From NCBI RefSeq assembly GCF_005047595.1, contig NZ_SUPL01000001.1, positions 585,654 through 649,653 of the forward strand: 64,000 nucleotides of DNA, in the 5' to 3' direction. The translations under genes and the position numbers were made by a program. The notes below the pieces were generated by a model. The model saw nothing but the letters and a program-made list of their open reading frames with translations. It searched no databases and was not told where the DNA came from. Within the stretch, counting starts at the first letter, position 1, and every line of letters starts with the position of its first letter. This DNA comes from Pontimicrobium aquaticum (GTDB taxonomy: Bacteria; Bacteroidota; Bacteroidia; Flavobacteriales; Flavobacteriaceae). Shown here piece by piece: positions 41,543 to 50,248 of this stretch.

Positions 41543-41995
41543 ATGAGCAATATTAGAATTACAAAACAGTTTTCTTTTGAAACAGGTCATGCACTTTATG
41601 GTTACGATGGAAAGTGTAAAAATGTTCATGGACATAGTTACCGTTTAGACGTTACAGTAATTGGCAAACCTATTTCAGATAACTCTAACGTGAAATTTGG
41701 AATGGTAATTGACTTTGGGGACTTAAAAAAAATCGTAAAAGAAGAGGTTGTTGACGTATTTGATCATGCTACAGTTTTCAATAAAAACACGCCTCATATT
41801 GAGTTAGCGAAAGAACTCGAAGATAGAGGTCATAATGTGTTACTTGTAAATTACCAACCAACAAGTGAAATGATGGTCATTGATTTTGCAAAAAAAATAA
41901 AAAAACGATTGCCAAGTAACATTAAATTATTCTCATTAAAACTCCAAGAAACTGCAACCAGTTTTGCCGAATGGTTTGCAAGCGATAATGAATAA
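41543..41995 (+). CDS. queD: 6-carboxytetrahydropterin synthase / 6-pyruvoyl-tetrahydropterin synthase family
   Basis: QueD makes 6-carboxy-tetrahydropterin on the queuosine/7-deazaguanine path. The 150-residue protein shows the zinc and active-site set: 'FETGHALYGYDGKCKNVHGHSYRL' in two strands (His, catalytic Cys, His-x-His), 'VIDFGDLKK', 'FDHATVFN' and 'LQETATSFAEW' (Glu). The 'GYDGKC' form is the QueD/PTPS-like type. The 3' end overlaps lpxH by 8 bases (ATGAATAA), so translation is coupled. No other que gene is in the window. Confidence 0.88.
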   Translation: MSNIRITKQFSFETGHALYGYDGKCKNVHGHSYRLDVTVIGKPISDNSNVKFGMVIDFGDLKKIVKEEVVDVFDHATVFNKNTPHIELAKELEDRGHNVLLVNYQPTSEMMVIDFAKKIKKRLPSNIKLFSLKLQETATSFAEWFASDNE

Positions 41996-42758
41996 AGCCA
42001 CTCACATAACAGTTCCTAAAGGGAAAAAAATTTATTTTTCTTCTGATAATCATTTGGGTGCACCAACTCAAAAAGAATCACTGCCACGTGAGAAAAAATT
42101 TGTGGCTTGGTTAGATGAAGTTAAGCACGATGCAGCGGCTATTTTTTTATTAGGAGATTTGTTCGATTTTTGGTTCGAATATAAAAAAGTAGTGCCCAAA
42201 GGGTTTACAAGAACCTTAGGAAAACTTGCTGAAATCTCAGATGCTGGCATTCCTATTTATTACTTTGTTGGTAATCATGATTTATGGATGAATGGCTATT
42301 TTGAAGAAGAGCTAAATATTCCTGTGTTTCATAAACCTCGAGAGTTTTTCTTTAATCAAACCTCTTTTTTTATTGGTCATGGTGACGGTTTAGGTCCTGG
42401 TGACAAAGGCTATAAGCGCATGAAAAAAGTGTTTACCAATTCGTTTAGCAAATGGATATTTCGTTGGTTACATCCAGATTTAGGTGTGCGTTTAGCGCAA
42501 TATATGAGTGTGAAAAACAAATTAATTTCTGGTGATGATGATGCTAAGTTTTTAGGAGAAGACAACGAATGGCTGGTACAATACTGTAAACGAAAACTTG
42601 AAGAAAATCATCGTGATTATTTTGTGTTTGGTCATCGCCATTTGCCTTTAGAAATTGATTTAGAGACAAATTCAAAATACATTAATCTAGGCGATTGGAT
42701 ACGCTATTACACCTATGGTGTTTTTGATGGTGAGAAAATGGAGTTAAAAGAATACTAA
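41988..42758 (+). CDS. lpxH: UDP-2,3-diacylglucosamine diphosphatase
   Basis: Cleaves UDP-2,3-diacylglucosamine to lipid X in lipid A synthesis. The 256-residue metallophosphoesterase has 'FSSDNHLGAP' (Asp-x-His variant), 'LLGDLFDFWFEY', 'FVGNHDLWM', 'IGHGDGLGPGD' and 'VFGHRHLPL' as metal ligands. The start at 41988 inside the queD end is preferred over a TTG eight codons earlier, as the mature domain begins right there. Its end overlaps the convergent MFS gene by 4 bases. Confidence 0.9.
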   Translation: MNKATHITVPKGKKIYFSSDNHLGAPTQKESLPREKKFVAWLDEVKHDAAAIFLLGDLFDFWFEYKKVVPKGFTRTLGKLAEISDAGIPIYYFVGNHDLWMNGYFEEELNIPVFHKPREFFFNQTSFFIGHGDGLGPGDKGYKRMKKVFTNSFSKWIFRWLHPDLGVRLAQYMSVKNKLISGDDDAKFLGEDNEWLVQYCKRKLEENHRDYFVFGHRHLPLEIDLETNSKYINLGDWIRYYTYGVFDGEKMELKEY

Positions 42759-44023
42759 TCTTCTTTCTCGTGCTCTTCAATATCTTTTGTTAAGTCTAGT
42801 TTTCTAAAAGATGGCAATGCAATTCCTGTAGTGATTACTGTAATTAGAGTCATTGTTCCTCCAAAAACAACAGCGGTTGCTGTTCCCATTAATTTTGCAG
42901 TTAAACCACTTTCAAAAGCTCCCAATTCATTAGAAGACCCTACGAACATAGAGTTAACCGACGATACGCGTCCACGCATATTATCAGGTGTTTTTAATTG
43001 AAGAATGGTTTGTCTAATAACCATAGATACACCATCTGTAACACCACTAAAAAATAAGGCACCTACAGAAAGCCAAAATGAAGTTGACATCCCAAATACG
43101 ATGATACTAATTCCAAAACCAAAAATAGCTATAAGCAGTTTCATACCTGCGTTTTTGCTTATTGGAATATAAGCTGTTACCAACATCGTTAAGAATGCAC
43201 CAACAGAAGGTGCTGCCACTAAAATACCGAAACCTTTTGGTCCAACTTTTAAAATATCCTCAGCAAAAACGGCCAATAAAGCTACAGCTCCACCAAACAA
43301 CACAGAAACCATATCTAAAGTTAAAGCTCCTAAAATAGCTTTGGTTTTATAAACAAATCTAACTCCTTCTTTAAGGCTTTGAATTACTGGCTCTCCTATT
43401 TTTGGATTAAGAATAGGTTTCTTTTTAAGTTTAAAAACCATTATAAAGGAAAACACGACCAACCCAAAAACGATGCATAAAGATAGATTTACACCAATCC
43501 AACTAATAGAAAAACCTGCAAAAGCGACCCCAAGAACACGAGCCATCTGCCAAGTAGAGCTATTCCATGTTGCTGCATTTGGATAAAGTTTCTTGGGTAC
43601 AATTAACGCCACTAATGAAAATACTGTAGGACTAAAAAAAGCTCTTAAAATGCCTCCAAAAAATACTAATGCATAAATACAATATAAGATTGTTTGTTTA
43701 GACCATGATGCTTCAATTTTTGATGTAGTTAGCCAAAATAATCCAAAACTTATTAATGAAAACGCAGCAATACATTGCGCAAAAAGATTGCGTTTTTCTC
43801 GCTGATCTACAATATGACCTGCAAATAATGCCATTCCTAGTGCTGGAATTATTTCCATAAGTCCAATAATTCCTAACGACAATGGGTCTTTTGTTAAAGC
43901 ATAAACTTGCCATTCAATAACAATAAACTGCATAGACCATGCAAATACCAATGCAAATCTAACTACTAGGAATATATTAAACTCCTTAAATCTGAGTGCT
44001 GCATAAGGGTCTTTTTTTGCCAT
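42755..44023 (-). CDS. MFS transporter (EntS/MFS_3-like exporter)
   Basis: The 422-residue inner-membrane protein has ~12 hydrophobic segments. Features of the MFS_3/transmembrane secretion effector group are 'LRFKEFNIFLVVRFALVFA' at the N-terminus, 'GIIGLMEIIPALGMALFAGHIVDQREKRNL' (split; MFS motif A-like loop), and 'LLKTPDNMRGRVSSVNSMFVGS'-style 'QLKTPDNMRGRVSSVN'. Relatives export siderophores or drugs; substrate unknown. It sits one base downstream of recJ on the minus strand, so it is likely in that operon. Confidence 0.87.
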   Translation of the reverse strand: MAKKDPYAALRFKEFNIFLVVRFALVFAWSMQFIVIEWQVYALTKDPLSLGIIGLMEIIPALGMALFAGHIVDQREKRNLFAQCIAAFSLISFGLFWLTTSKIEASWSKQTILYCIYALVFFGGILRAFFSPTVFSLVALIVPKKLYPNAATWNSSTWQMARVLGVAFAGFSISWIGVNLSLCIVFGLVVFSFIMVFKLKKKPILNPKIGEPVIQSLKEGVRFVYKTKAILGALTLDMVSVLFGGAVALLAVFAEDILKVGPKGFGILVAAPSVGAFLTMLVTAYIPISKNAGMKLLIAIFGFGISIIVFGMSTSFWLSVGALFFSGVTDGVSMVIRQTILQLKTPDNMRGRVSSVNSMFVGSSNELGAFESGLTAKLMGTATAVVFGGTMTLITVITTGIALPSFRKLDLTKDIEEHEKED

Positions 44024-44024
44024 A

Positions 44025-45716
44025 CTATGACTTAATGTCTCTTAATTTTAATTGCAATGATGTTCTTCCTTGCCAATAGTTTTCATCAACAGAATACACA
44101 GCTTTAAATGGTTTCTTATTGGTAATAATACCTAGCTTATCTCCCAGTCCAAAACCTATACAAACCAATGTTTCTTTTCCTATTTGTGTAGCTGTGATTC
44201 GTAGATGCTTGTCATCTTCACCAACACATTTGCCATAACCTGTATCTTTTAAATTATTGGTCATAAAAATAGGTGTCATATTTCCTGGACCAAAAGGTGC
44301 AAACTGACGTATAATTCGCCATAGCTTATCATTTACTTGAGACAAATCAATTTGCATATCGATTTTAATTTCGGGTGTTAATAACGATTTATCAATCGTT
44401 TTAGAAACCTCATCTTCAAAAGCTTGTTTAAAAACTTCGTAGTTTTCTTCTTTTAAGGTTAAGCCAGCAGCATATTTATGACCACCAAATTGTTCAATAT
44501 GTTCGCTGCAAGCCGCTAAAGCATTATACACATCAAATCCTGAAACTGAACGTGCTGAAGCTGCTAACTTATCTCCACTTTTGGTAAAAACCAAGGTTGG
44601 TCTATAATAGGTTTCAATTAATCTTGATGCTACAATGCCAATAACACCTTTGTGCCAATCTTCCTGATACACTACGGTTGTAAAACGCTCTTGTTCATTT
44701 TCGGCTTCAATTTGTTGTAATGCTTCTTCGGTAATTTGTTGATCTGCTTCTCGTCTATCAGTATTAAATTCTTCAATTTCGGCTGCATATTCTTTAGCCA
44801 ATTCTAAATTAGTTTCCGTTAACAACGTAACCGCATAATTACCATGCTTCATCCGTCCAGCAGCATTAATTCTAGGCGCAACAATAAACACAACATCTGT
44901 TATAGTGAGTTCTTCTTTTTTAACCTGATTGATAATCGCTTTAATTCCTGGTCTTGGGTTTGAATTGATCACTTGTAAACCAAAATATGCCAATGCTCTA
45001 TTTTCGCCAGTAATAGGCACGATATCTGCGCCAATCGCTGTGGCTACCAAATCTAAATATTCCGTTAAATCTTCAACGGTTTTACCTTCTTTTTGAGCTA
45101 ATGCTTGAATAAGCTTAAACCCAACACCACAACCACACAGTTCTTTATAAGGGTACTCACAATCATTGCGTTTTGGGTCTAAAATGGCAACTGCTTTAGG
45201 CAATTCATTTCCTGGTCGGTGATGGTCGCAAATAATAAAATCAATCCCTTTTTCTTTGGCATAAGCCACTTTGTCAATAGCTTTTACACCACAGTCTAAC
45301 GCAACGATGAGTGTAAAATCATTATCGTGTGCAAAATCAATTCCTTTAAAAGAAACTCCATAACCTTCATCATATCGATCAGGAATATAAGTTGCTATAT
45401 TATCTGTTCTTGTTTTTAAATAAGAAGACATTAATGCGACTGACGAGGTTCCATCCACATCATAGTCGCCATATACTAAAATGTTTTCACCTTGAAGAAG
45501 CGCAGCTTCGATTCGTTGAACTGCTTTTTCCATGTCTTTCATCAAGAATGGATCGTGTATATCGCTTAAACTTGGTCTGAAAAAGGTTTTGGCATCTTCA
45601 TAGGTTTCAATACCACGCTGTAATAATAACGTAGCCACAACCTCATCTACTTGAAGTGCTTCTTTTAATTGTGCTATTTTCGTAGCTTTCGGTTTTGGCT
45701 TAAGCGTCCAACGCAT
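44025..45716 (-). CDS. recJ: Single-stranded-DNA-specific exonuclease RecJ
   Basis: 5'-3' exonuclease on single-stranded DNA for recombination and mismatch repair. The 563-residue protein has the DHH motifs: 'ILVYGDYDVDGTSSVALM' (motif I), 'TLIVALDCGVKA', 'FIICDHHRPGNELP' (motif III) and 'APRINAAGRMKHG'. The DHHA1 domain has 'QFGGHKYAAGLTL', and a C-terminal OB fold follows. Length is normal. It is followed directly by the MFS gene and preceded by osmC, 21 bases away. Confidence 0.95.
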   Translation of the reverse strand: MRWTLKPKPKATKIAQLKEALQVDEVVATLLLQRGIETYEDAKTFFRPSLSDIHDPFLMKDMEKAVQRIEAALLQGENILVYGDYDVDGTSSVALMSSYLKTRTDNIATYIPDRYDEGYGVSFKGIDFAHDNDFTLIVALDCGVKAIDKVAYAKEKGIDFIICDHHRPGNELPKAVAILDPKRNDCEYPYKELCGCGVGFKLIQALAQKEGKTVEDLTEYLDLVATAIGADIVPITGENRALAYFGLQVINSNPRPGIKAIINQVKKEELTITDVVFIVAPRINAAGRMKHGNYAVTLLTETNLELAKEYAAEIEEFNTDRREADQQITEEALQQIEAENEQERFTTVVYQEDWHKGVIGIVASRLIETYYRPTLVFTKSGDKLAASARSVSGFDVYNALAACSEHIEQFGGHKYAAGLTLKEENYEVFKQAFEDEVSKTIDKSLLTPEIKIDMQIDLSQVNDKLWRIIRQFAPFGPGNMTPIFMTNNLKDTGYGKCVGEDDKHLRITATQIGKETLVCIGFGLGDKLGIITNKKPFKAVYSVDENYWQGRTSLQLKLRDIKS

Positions 45717-45737
45717 AAATTGGTTTTGAATATATTC

Positions 45738-46160
45738 CTATTTGTTATGATAATGAATTTCGGTCTCTAACTGGGCAAACTGACGAAACATTTCCATAAC
45801 ACCACAGTATTTTTCTACTGAAAGATCAACGGCTTTTTTAAATTTTTTCTCCTTTAAATCTTCACCGTAAAAATGATAATCTAGTTTTACTTTATGATAA
45901 TATTTAGGATGCTCTTCGGTTAACTCTCCTGAAACTTCCATTTTAAACTTATAATCAGTTACTTTCATTTTATCTAAAACAGAAACTACATCCAATCCAG
46001 TACACCCAGCAAGTGCTGATAACATTAATGCTTTTGGAGCTAACCCTTCACGTTTGTCAACTCCTTCAACCTTATCGTCAATCAAAAAAGAATTTCCACT
46101 TGGATTATCAGATTCGAAAGCCATACCACCTTTCCACTCTGTAGTGATTTTATTTATCAT
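45738..46160 (-). CDS. OsmC-family peroxiredoxin-like protein
   Basis: The 140-residue protein is a small OsmC/YhfA-type: 'SNPSGNSFLIDDKVEG' opening, 'GLAPKALMLSALAGCTGLDVVSVLDK' split by a helix with the first active Cys, and 'VDLSVEKYCGVMEMFRQFA' with the second Cys. Such proteins reduce organic hydroperoxides through a Cys pair. No signal peptide. It is first in the minus-strand osmC-recJ-MFS group and divergent from the AhpD-like gene, another thiol peroxidase relative. Confidence 0.88.
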   Translation of the reverse strand: MINKITTEWKGGMAFESDNPSGNSFLIDDKVEGVDKREGLAPKALMLSALAGCTGLDVVSVLDKMKVTDYKFKMEVSGELTEEHPKYYHKVKLDYHFYGEDLKEKKFKKAVDLSVEKYCGVMEMFRQFAQLETEIHYHNK

Positions 46161-46226
46161 ATTTAAAGAATTTTTCGTTTATTGATAGTTCAAAAATACT
46201 ATTAAAAAACTAAAATAAATAAGAAT

Positions 46227-46829
46227 ATGGCATTAGTAACACCTCTTGATCCTAATCATGATGAGGAGACAAAAAAACTTTCAGATTTCTATAACGAAAC
46301 CCTTGGGTTTTGCCCAAATTCAGTATTAACTATGCAGCGTCGTCCAGCTATTTCAAAAGCGTTTATCAACCTCAATAAAGCGGTAATGGCAAATGAAGGT
46401 CGTGTAACTTCCGCCTTAAAACGTATGATTGCTTGGGTAAGTAGCAACTCTACTGGCTGTAGGTATTGTCAAGCACATGCCATTAGAGCTGCTGAACGCT
46501 ATGGTGCTGAACAAGAACAATTAGATAACATTTGGGAATATAGAACGCATCCTGCTTTTAACGACGCCGAACGCGCTGCGCTTGATTTTAGTTTAGCTGC
46601 ATCTATGGTGCCCAATGCTGTTGATGAAGACATTAAAAAACGCTTGTACAAACATTGGAACGAAGGTGAAATTGTGGAAATGCTAGGTGTTATTTCATTA
46701 TTTGGCTACCTCAACCGTTGGAACGATAGTATGGGAACTAATATTGAAGAAGGTGCTGTTGAAAGTGGCGAACAATATTTAGGAAAACATGGTTGGAATG
46801 AAGGAAAACATGATGGATCGCAATATTAA
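46227..46829 (+). CDS. Carboxymuconolactone decarboxylase / AhpD-like protein
   Basis: The 200-residue helical protein has the AhpD core 'WVSSNSTGCRYCQAHAIRAA' with the redox-active Cys-x-x-Cys followed by His. 'FNDAERAALDFSLAASMVPNA' (split) and 'VEMLGVISLFGYLNRWNDSM' are also typical. Family members act as peroxidases or peroxidase adaptors. It is divergent from osmC, with a 66-base gap. 46830-47265 downstream holds only the broken or uncertain frame described next. Confidence 0.85.
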   Translation: MALVTPLDPNHDEETKKLSDFYNETLGFCPNSVLTMQRRPAISKAFINLNKAVMANEGRVTSALKRMIAWVSSNSTGCRYCQAHAIRAAERYGAEQEQLDNIWEYRTHPAFNDAERAALDFSLAASMVPNAVDEDIKKRLYKHWNEGEIVEMLGVISLFGYLNRWNDSMGTNIEEGAVESGEQYLGKHGWNEGKHDGSQY

Positions 46830-46872
46830 ATTTGCTTTATATTAAATGAAAATCACATATTTGCAACAAGAA

Positions 46873-47279
46873 ATGAAAAATACAATAGTACATATTGCAC
46901 CAAAATCACTGTCTAGTCAGTGGGATTATCGAGGAATAAGTGAATTATTCTCTCGGTCAAGGGTCTTATGTTGTTGTTTTAACTGATTTTTATATACAAT
47001 ATAAACTAAGAAAACCTATAATTATAACAAGCGTCCAAGAAATTGGGAAACAAACTTTTATTAATTACAACAGCTAATAATGATATTGATGTTGCCATTA
47101 AAACTACTTTTAAATTAGAAGATAATCCTGTAAAAGAGTCTATTAGAGCTTACAAAATAAAACCAACCGAAAAAATTCCTATCGGAACTTCGAAAGTATG
47201 TTATATTGGTAAAGAATACCAAGTAACATGTGAAATAGTTTCAGCTGGTTTTAAAAATGAAAAAACTACCAACCATTAG
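46873..47279 (+). pseudogene. Possible broken small gene (three overlapping frames)
   Basis: Three plus-strand frames read like parts of one protein: ATG 46873 for 37 residues (MKNTIVHIAPKSLSSQW...), a middle frame to a stop at 47075 ('GSYVVVLTDFYIQYKLRKPI'), and a frame from TTG 47043 to 47279 for 78 residues ('LLITTANNDIDVAIKTTFKL'). None has a good start except the first. It may be a decayed gene with two frameshifts; the last part alone could also be a small ORF. No family recognised. Its end overlaps the convergent DinB-fold gene. Confidence 0.35.
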
Positions 47280-47787
47280 TTTTTCCAGGAGCTATATTTT
47301 TTAACCGCGTATAAATTGTTGTTTTGCCATGTTCTCTTTGTAAGTGAGAAGTCATAATCAATATGGATTGTAATCTTGACATTTTCCTTCCAAAAAATTC
47401 AATCTCTTCATTTAGATCTTCATTAGTAAGTTTAGTCATTCCATTTCTAATAAACATAAAAGATTCCTTTAATTCTTTAATAATTTGATTCTTGTTTTTT
47501 GTATCTGTTAAAGGACTTGGATCTGGTCTTTCTAACTTAACTACAGTTGCAAAAAGATAATTTGCCCCAGCTGTATGTCCTATTTGGCTTGTAAAGTCGC
47601 GCAATTCTTCTGTCGGTTTAAATGAATAGTACTCACTAGGCATTGCCTCGGCTGTTTCTACTACCATATTTGTCATATTGTCCCAAGCTTTAATAAGTGC
47701 TTCTGAATTTATTTGAGAAAACGTAGTATTACTGACAAATAAACAGAATACAATTAACGGAATAGTTTTAAATTTAATTTTTTTCAT
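47266..47787 (-). CDS. Secreted DinB-superfamily protein (metal-binding four-helix bundle)
   Basis: Not the polymerase dinB. The 173-residue product has a signal peptide ending 'SNTTFSQ' and a DinB/YfiT-like domain with 'YYSFKPTEELRDFTSQIGHT' (first His) and 'MTSHLQREHGKTTIY' (two further His). These three His bind a metal. Members include thiol-S-transferases; this exported form is common in Bacteroidota and of unknown role. Its upstream ~115 bases are a copy of those before the DUF2911 operon, including paired TTTGTG/ATTGTG repeats. Confidence 0.82.
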   Translation of the reverse strand: MKKIKFKTIPLIVFCLFVSNTTFSQINSEALIKAWDNMTNMVVETAEAMPSEYYSFKPTEELRDFTSQIGHTAGANYLFATVVKLERPDPSPLTDTKNKNQIIKELKESFMFIRNGMTKLTNEDLNEEIEFFGRKMSRLQSILIMTSHLQREHGKTTIYTRLKNIAPGKTNGW

Positions 47788-47846
47788 ACTTTTTAAGTTT
47801 TATTAATTTAAGTTAAAATTATGAACAAAAAGGCATTTGTAATTTA

Positions 47847-47872
47847 AATTGTGTTTGTTGGTTAAATTTGTG
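47847..47872 (-). promoter_or_regulatory. Paired direct-repeat site upstream of the DinB-fold gene
   Basis: On the minus strand CACAAAT (47872-47866) and CACAATT (47853-47847) are direct repeats 19 bp apart. The same pair at the same spacing lies before the DUF2911 gene (52345-52370). Two tandem half-sites suggest binding by a response regulator dimer. Confidence 0.5.
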
Positions 47873-47920
47873 ATGAATAGTTTTAGTTTAATCTAACTTT
47901 AAACAAAAAAGGATCCATAA

Positions 47921-49246
47921 TTATTTGTTTTTAATTCTAATAGCTGGCTTCATTGATTTAATGTAAAAAACAGCATCTATAGATTGATTCCATTTTACTA
48001 AATATTCTTTATTAAACACAAAACTAGCCTTAAATGGATTTTTAAAAAAAGTAGATTTAGAATTATTTATATCGTTAAGCATAAAATATGCGTAATCAAA
48101 TTCTTTAGAGTATAATAATGATTCAATACTTTTTGGTGATGGTTTTTTTAATCTTTTAACAGAATTATTGTATATATCTAAAAAGCTTCCATCATGACCT
48201 GTAAAGGCGATATGAAACATCTTGTCAGAGCCTATAAGATTACTTAAATATTCACCCATAAATTTTGTTTTTGAGGACCATCCCATTTGATTTAAAAAGG
48301 TTGAATCTACATTTCTCATATTATGATTTGTAGCTGCCCAAACAATTACTTTTTTATTTTCTCTAGTAATCCATTCAAGGTTTTCAGCCATCATTTTACT
48401 TCTTCTATTAAAAAATAAATACCTAGAATAGGTGCCATTTAATCTACTCCATTTGTTTATAGAATGCATTTTATAGCTTTTCCATACTTGTTTCCAAAAA
48501 CCACTAGAATTCCAATGAAAATTATTAGCTGAATGTTTTTCAAATTCAAGAAGATACACTTCAAGAATAGCCAAAAACTTGTCATGCTCAAATTTTGAAG
48601 GCAGAAATTTTTTATTCTTAATTGACTTGTTTACGAAATACTTAAAAAAAGTATAATTCTTGTGTTTAAATAACTTTGGATGGGTCTCTTTAAGGAAGTT
48701 TTCAAAATCATATAATAAATATTCTTTAGAATAACTTCCGTCAAACATTACATCCATTCCAACCATTTTAAGTGGATTATTTGTTTGTAAACTTTTTTGT
48801 ACATAAGAAAAAATAGGTTGTACTTGCTCAATATTTGACCACCTATCGTTAATTCCATATTCGATTATATTTTTATAATCTACACCTTTTTCTAGTTCGT
48901 TCCATAATTTATATGATTGATAAATACTACTTTCAAAAACTAAGATTTTAAAGCCCAGCTCTTCATGAAGGTATTTTATCAAAAGCTCTTTTGCTTCAAA
49001 TGTGCTACCATCACCATGTGTTTGTTCTCCCAATAAAACAACATTACGGTTTCCTATTGCTTTTTTAAGATATTGAAACTGTTTAATTTTTGATTGACTA
49101 TATTCTAGATCAGTTATTTCAAAAACATTATTAGTTAGCCATTTTTCAGGATTTTTTAAATCCTGCCCTATTGAAATTCCTATATAAGTTAAATATATAA
49201 GAAAGGAGAGTTTAATTTTACTGAGTAATTTTACATGTTTAAACAT
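47921..49246 (-). CDS. Erythromycin esterase-family protein, exported
   Basis: The 441-residue protein has an N-terminal hydrophobic segment (KLSFLIYLTYIGISIG) acting as signal peptide and an EreA/EreB-like domain: 'NVVLLGEQTHGDGSTFEAKE' with the Glu and His of the active site, 'FESSIYQSYKLWN', 'MVGMDVMFDG' and 'VIVWAATNHNMRN' with a later His. Erythromycin esterases hydrolyse the macrolide lactone, but many family members have other, unknown substrates, and export is unlike EreA. It is the last gene of a four-gene operon, 10 bases after the PD40 gene. Confidence 0.85.
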   Translation of the reverse strand: MFKHVKLLSKIKLSFLIYLTYIGISIGQDLKNPEKWLTNNVFEITDLEYSQSKIKQFQYLKKAIGNRNVVLLGEQTHGDGSTFEAKELLIKYLHEELGFKILVFESSIYQSYKLWNELEKGVDYKNIIEYGINDRWSNIEQVQPIFSYVQKSLQTNNPLKMVGMDVMFDGSYSKEYLLYDFENFLKETHPKLFKHKNYTFFKYFVNKSIKNKKFLPSKFEHDKFLAILEVYLLEFEKHSANNFHWNSSGFWKQVWKSYKMHSINKWSRLNGTYSRYLFFNRRSKMMAENLEWITRENKKVIVWAATNHNMRNVDSTFLNQMGWSSKTKFMGEYLSNLIGSDKMFHIAFTGHDGSFLDIYNNSVKRLKKPSPKSIESLLYSKEFDYAYFMLNDINNSKSTFFKNPFKASFVFNKEYLVKWNQSIDAVFYIKSMKPAIRIKNK

Positions 49247-49256
49247 AACAGCTAAT

Positions 49257-50237
49257 TCATTGTTTTAATGAACCCCAAAACGGAGTAAGTTCTGACCTAG
49301 AAGAAGTTGTTATTTGTTTAAGGTCGTTCCCATCTTTTTTAATTGTAAACAAGTCAATGTTATCGCTTTTAATATTAGAAAAAACTAGTGATTCTCCATT
49401 TGGAGACCATGATACTTTAAACATCCAGAAAAGATTATTATCCTTAAAATAATTGTATCTATTATTTTTGTTTTGTAGTGAAGCAGTAAGGTTTTTTTGA
49501 TTTCTTCCATCAATATCCATAACATACATGTCTAAATGTCCGTTTCTATCGGAGAAAAAAGCAACGTGTTTCCCATTTGGAGAAACAGATGGCCCAAAAT
49601 CATTTCCTGATTTGTTTTTGGTAAGATTTTTTATTTGACCTGAATTTATATTTACACTATAAATATCATTTACGTTTCCGTTTTGACTATAAAATAAAAT
49701 TGACTCTCCATTTGGGGTCCAAGATGGAATTCGATTTTCATCTCCCATTTTACCTGTTAACATTTTTTCATTTGTTCCATCACTATTTGATATAAAAATA
49801 TGCGTACTTCTTCTTTGAACACTTCTTTCATAAGCAACTTTTGAACCATCAGGTGAAAATACGCCGTTTGTGTAGTAACTAGATTTGGGTGATATTCTGT
49901 TAACTGACTTTCCCTTAACATCATATAAAGCCAGTTTCCAACCACCATAACGATAAGTATTAAAAATTACAGTTTCTCCATTTGTTGATACAGCAGGATT
50001 ATACTCCCCTTGCCCAGATTTAAATGGAATAAGAACTTCCTCGTTTGATCCATTCGGGTCTATCATATATATTGACCATCCGCTATCATTTGAATTCTTA
50101 CGAGAATATAAAATTTTAGAAACAGGCTTGTCTAAACCTATTTTTATACAACTACTATCTATATTGTTTTGATAAATAGTTTTATTATCTTTTTTAGTCA
50201 AAAAAAATAATGCTAGAATTAATATTAATTGTTTCAT
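49257..50237 (-). CDS. TolB-like PD40 beta-propeller protein
   Basis: The 326-residue product has a short hydrophobic N-terminus (LILILALFFL) and six WD40-like PD40 repeats: 'GWSIYMIDPNGSNEEVLIPF', 'VFSPDGSKVAYERS', 'SWTPNGESILFYSQ', 'SVSPNGKHVAFFSDRNG' and 'SWSPNGESLVFSN'. Such propellers read 'S.pdG..iaF.S' and form scaffold or peptide-binding domains in the periplasm, as in TolB. It is followed after 10 bases by the erythromycin-esterase-like gene and is a paralog of the gene before it. Confidence 0.85.
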   Translation of the reverse strand: MKQLILILALFFLTKKDNKTIYQNNIDSSCIKIGLDKPVSKILYSRKNSNDSGWSIYMIDPNGSNEEVLIPFKSGQGEYNPAVSTNGETVIFNTYRYGGWKLALYDVKGKSVNRISPKSSYYTNGVFSPDGSKVAYERSVQRRSTHIFISNSDGTNEKMLTGKMGDENRIPSWTPNGESILFYSQNGNVNDIYSVNINSGQIKNLTKNKSGNDFGPSVSPNGKHVAFFSDRNGHLDMYVMDIDGRNQKNLTASLQNKNNRYNYFKDNNLFWMFKVSWSPNGESLVFSNIKSDNIDLFTIKKDGNDLKQITTSSRSELTPFWGSLKQ

Positions 50238-50248
50238 TTATACTAAGT

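Noticed and set aside
47266..47787. Reading the 'DinB' match as a second translesion polymerase
   Set aside because: The protein is a 173-residue secreted four-helix-bundle DinB-superfamily member with His ligands; the true polymerase dinB is at 7961-9067.
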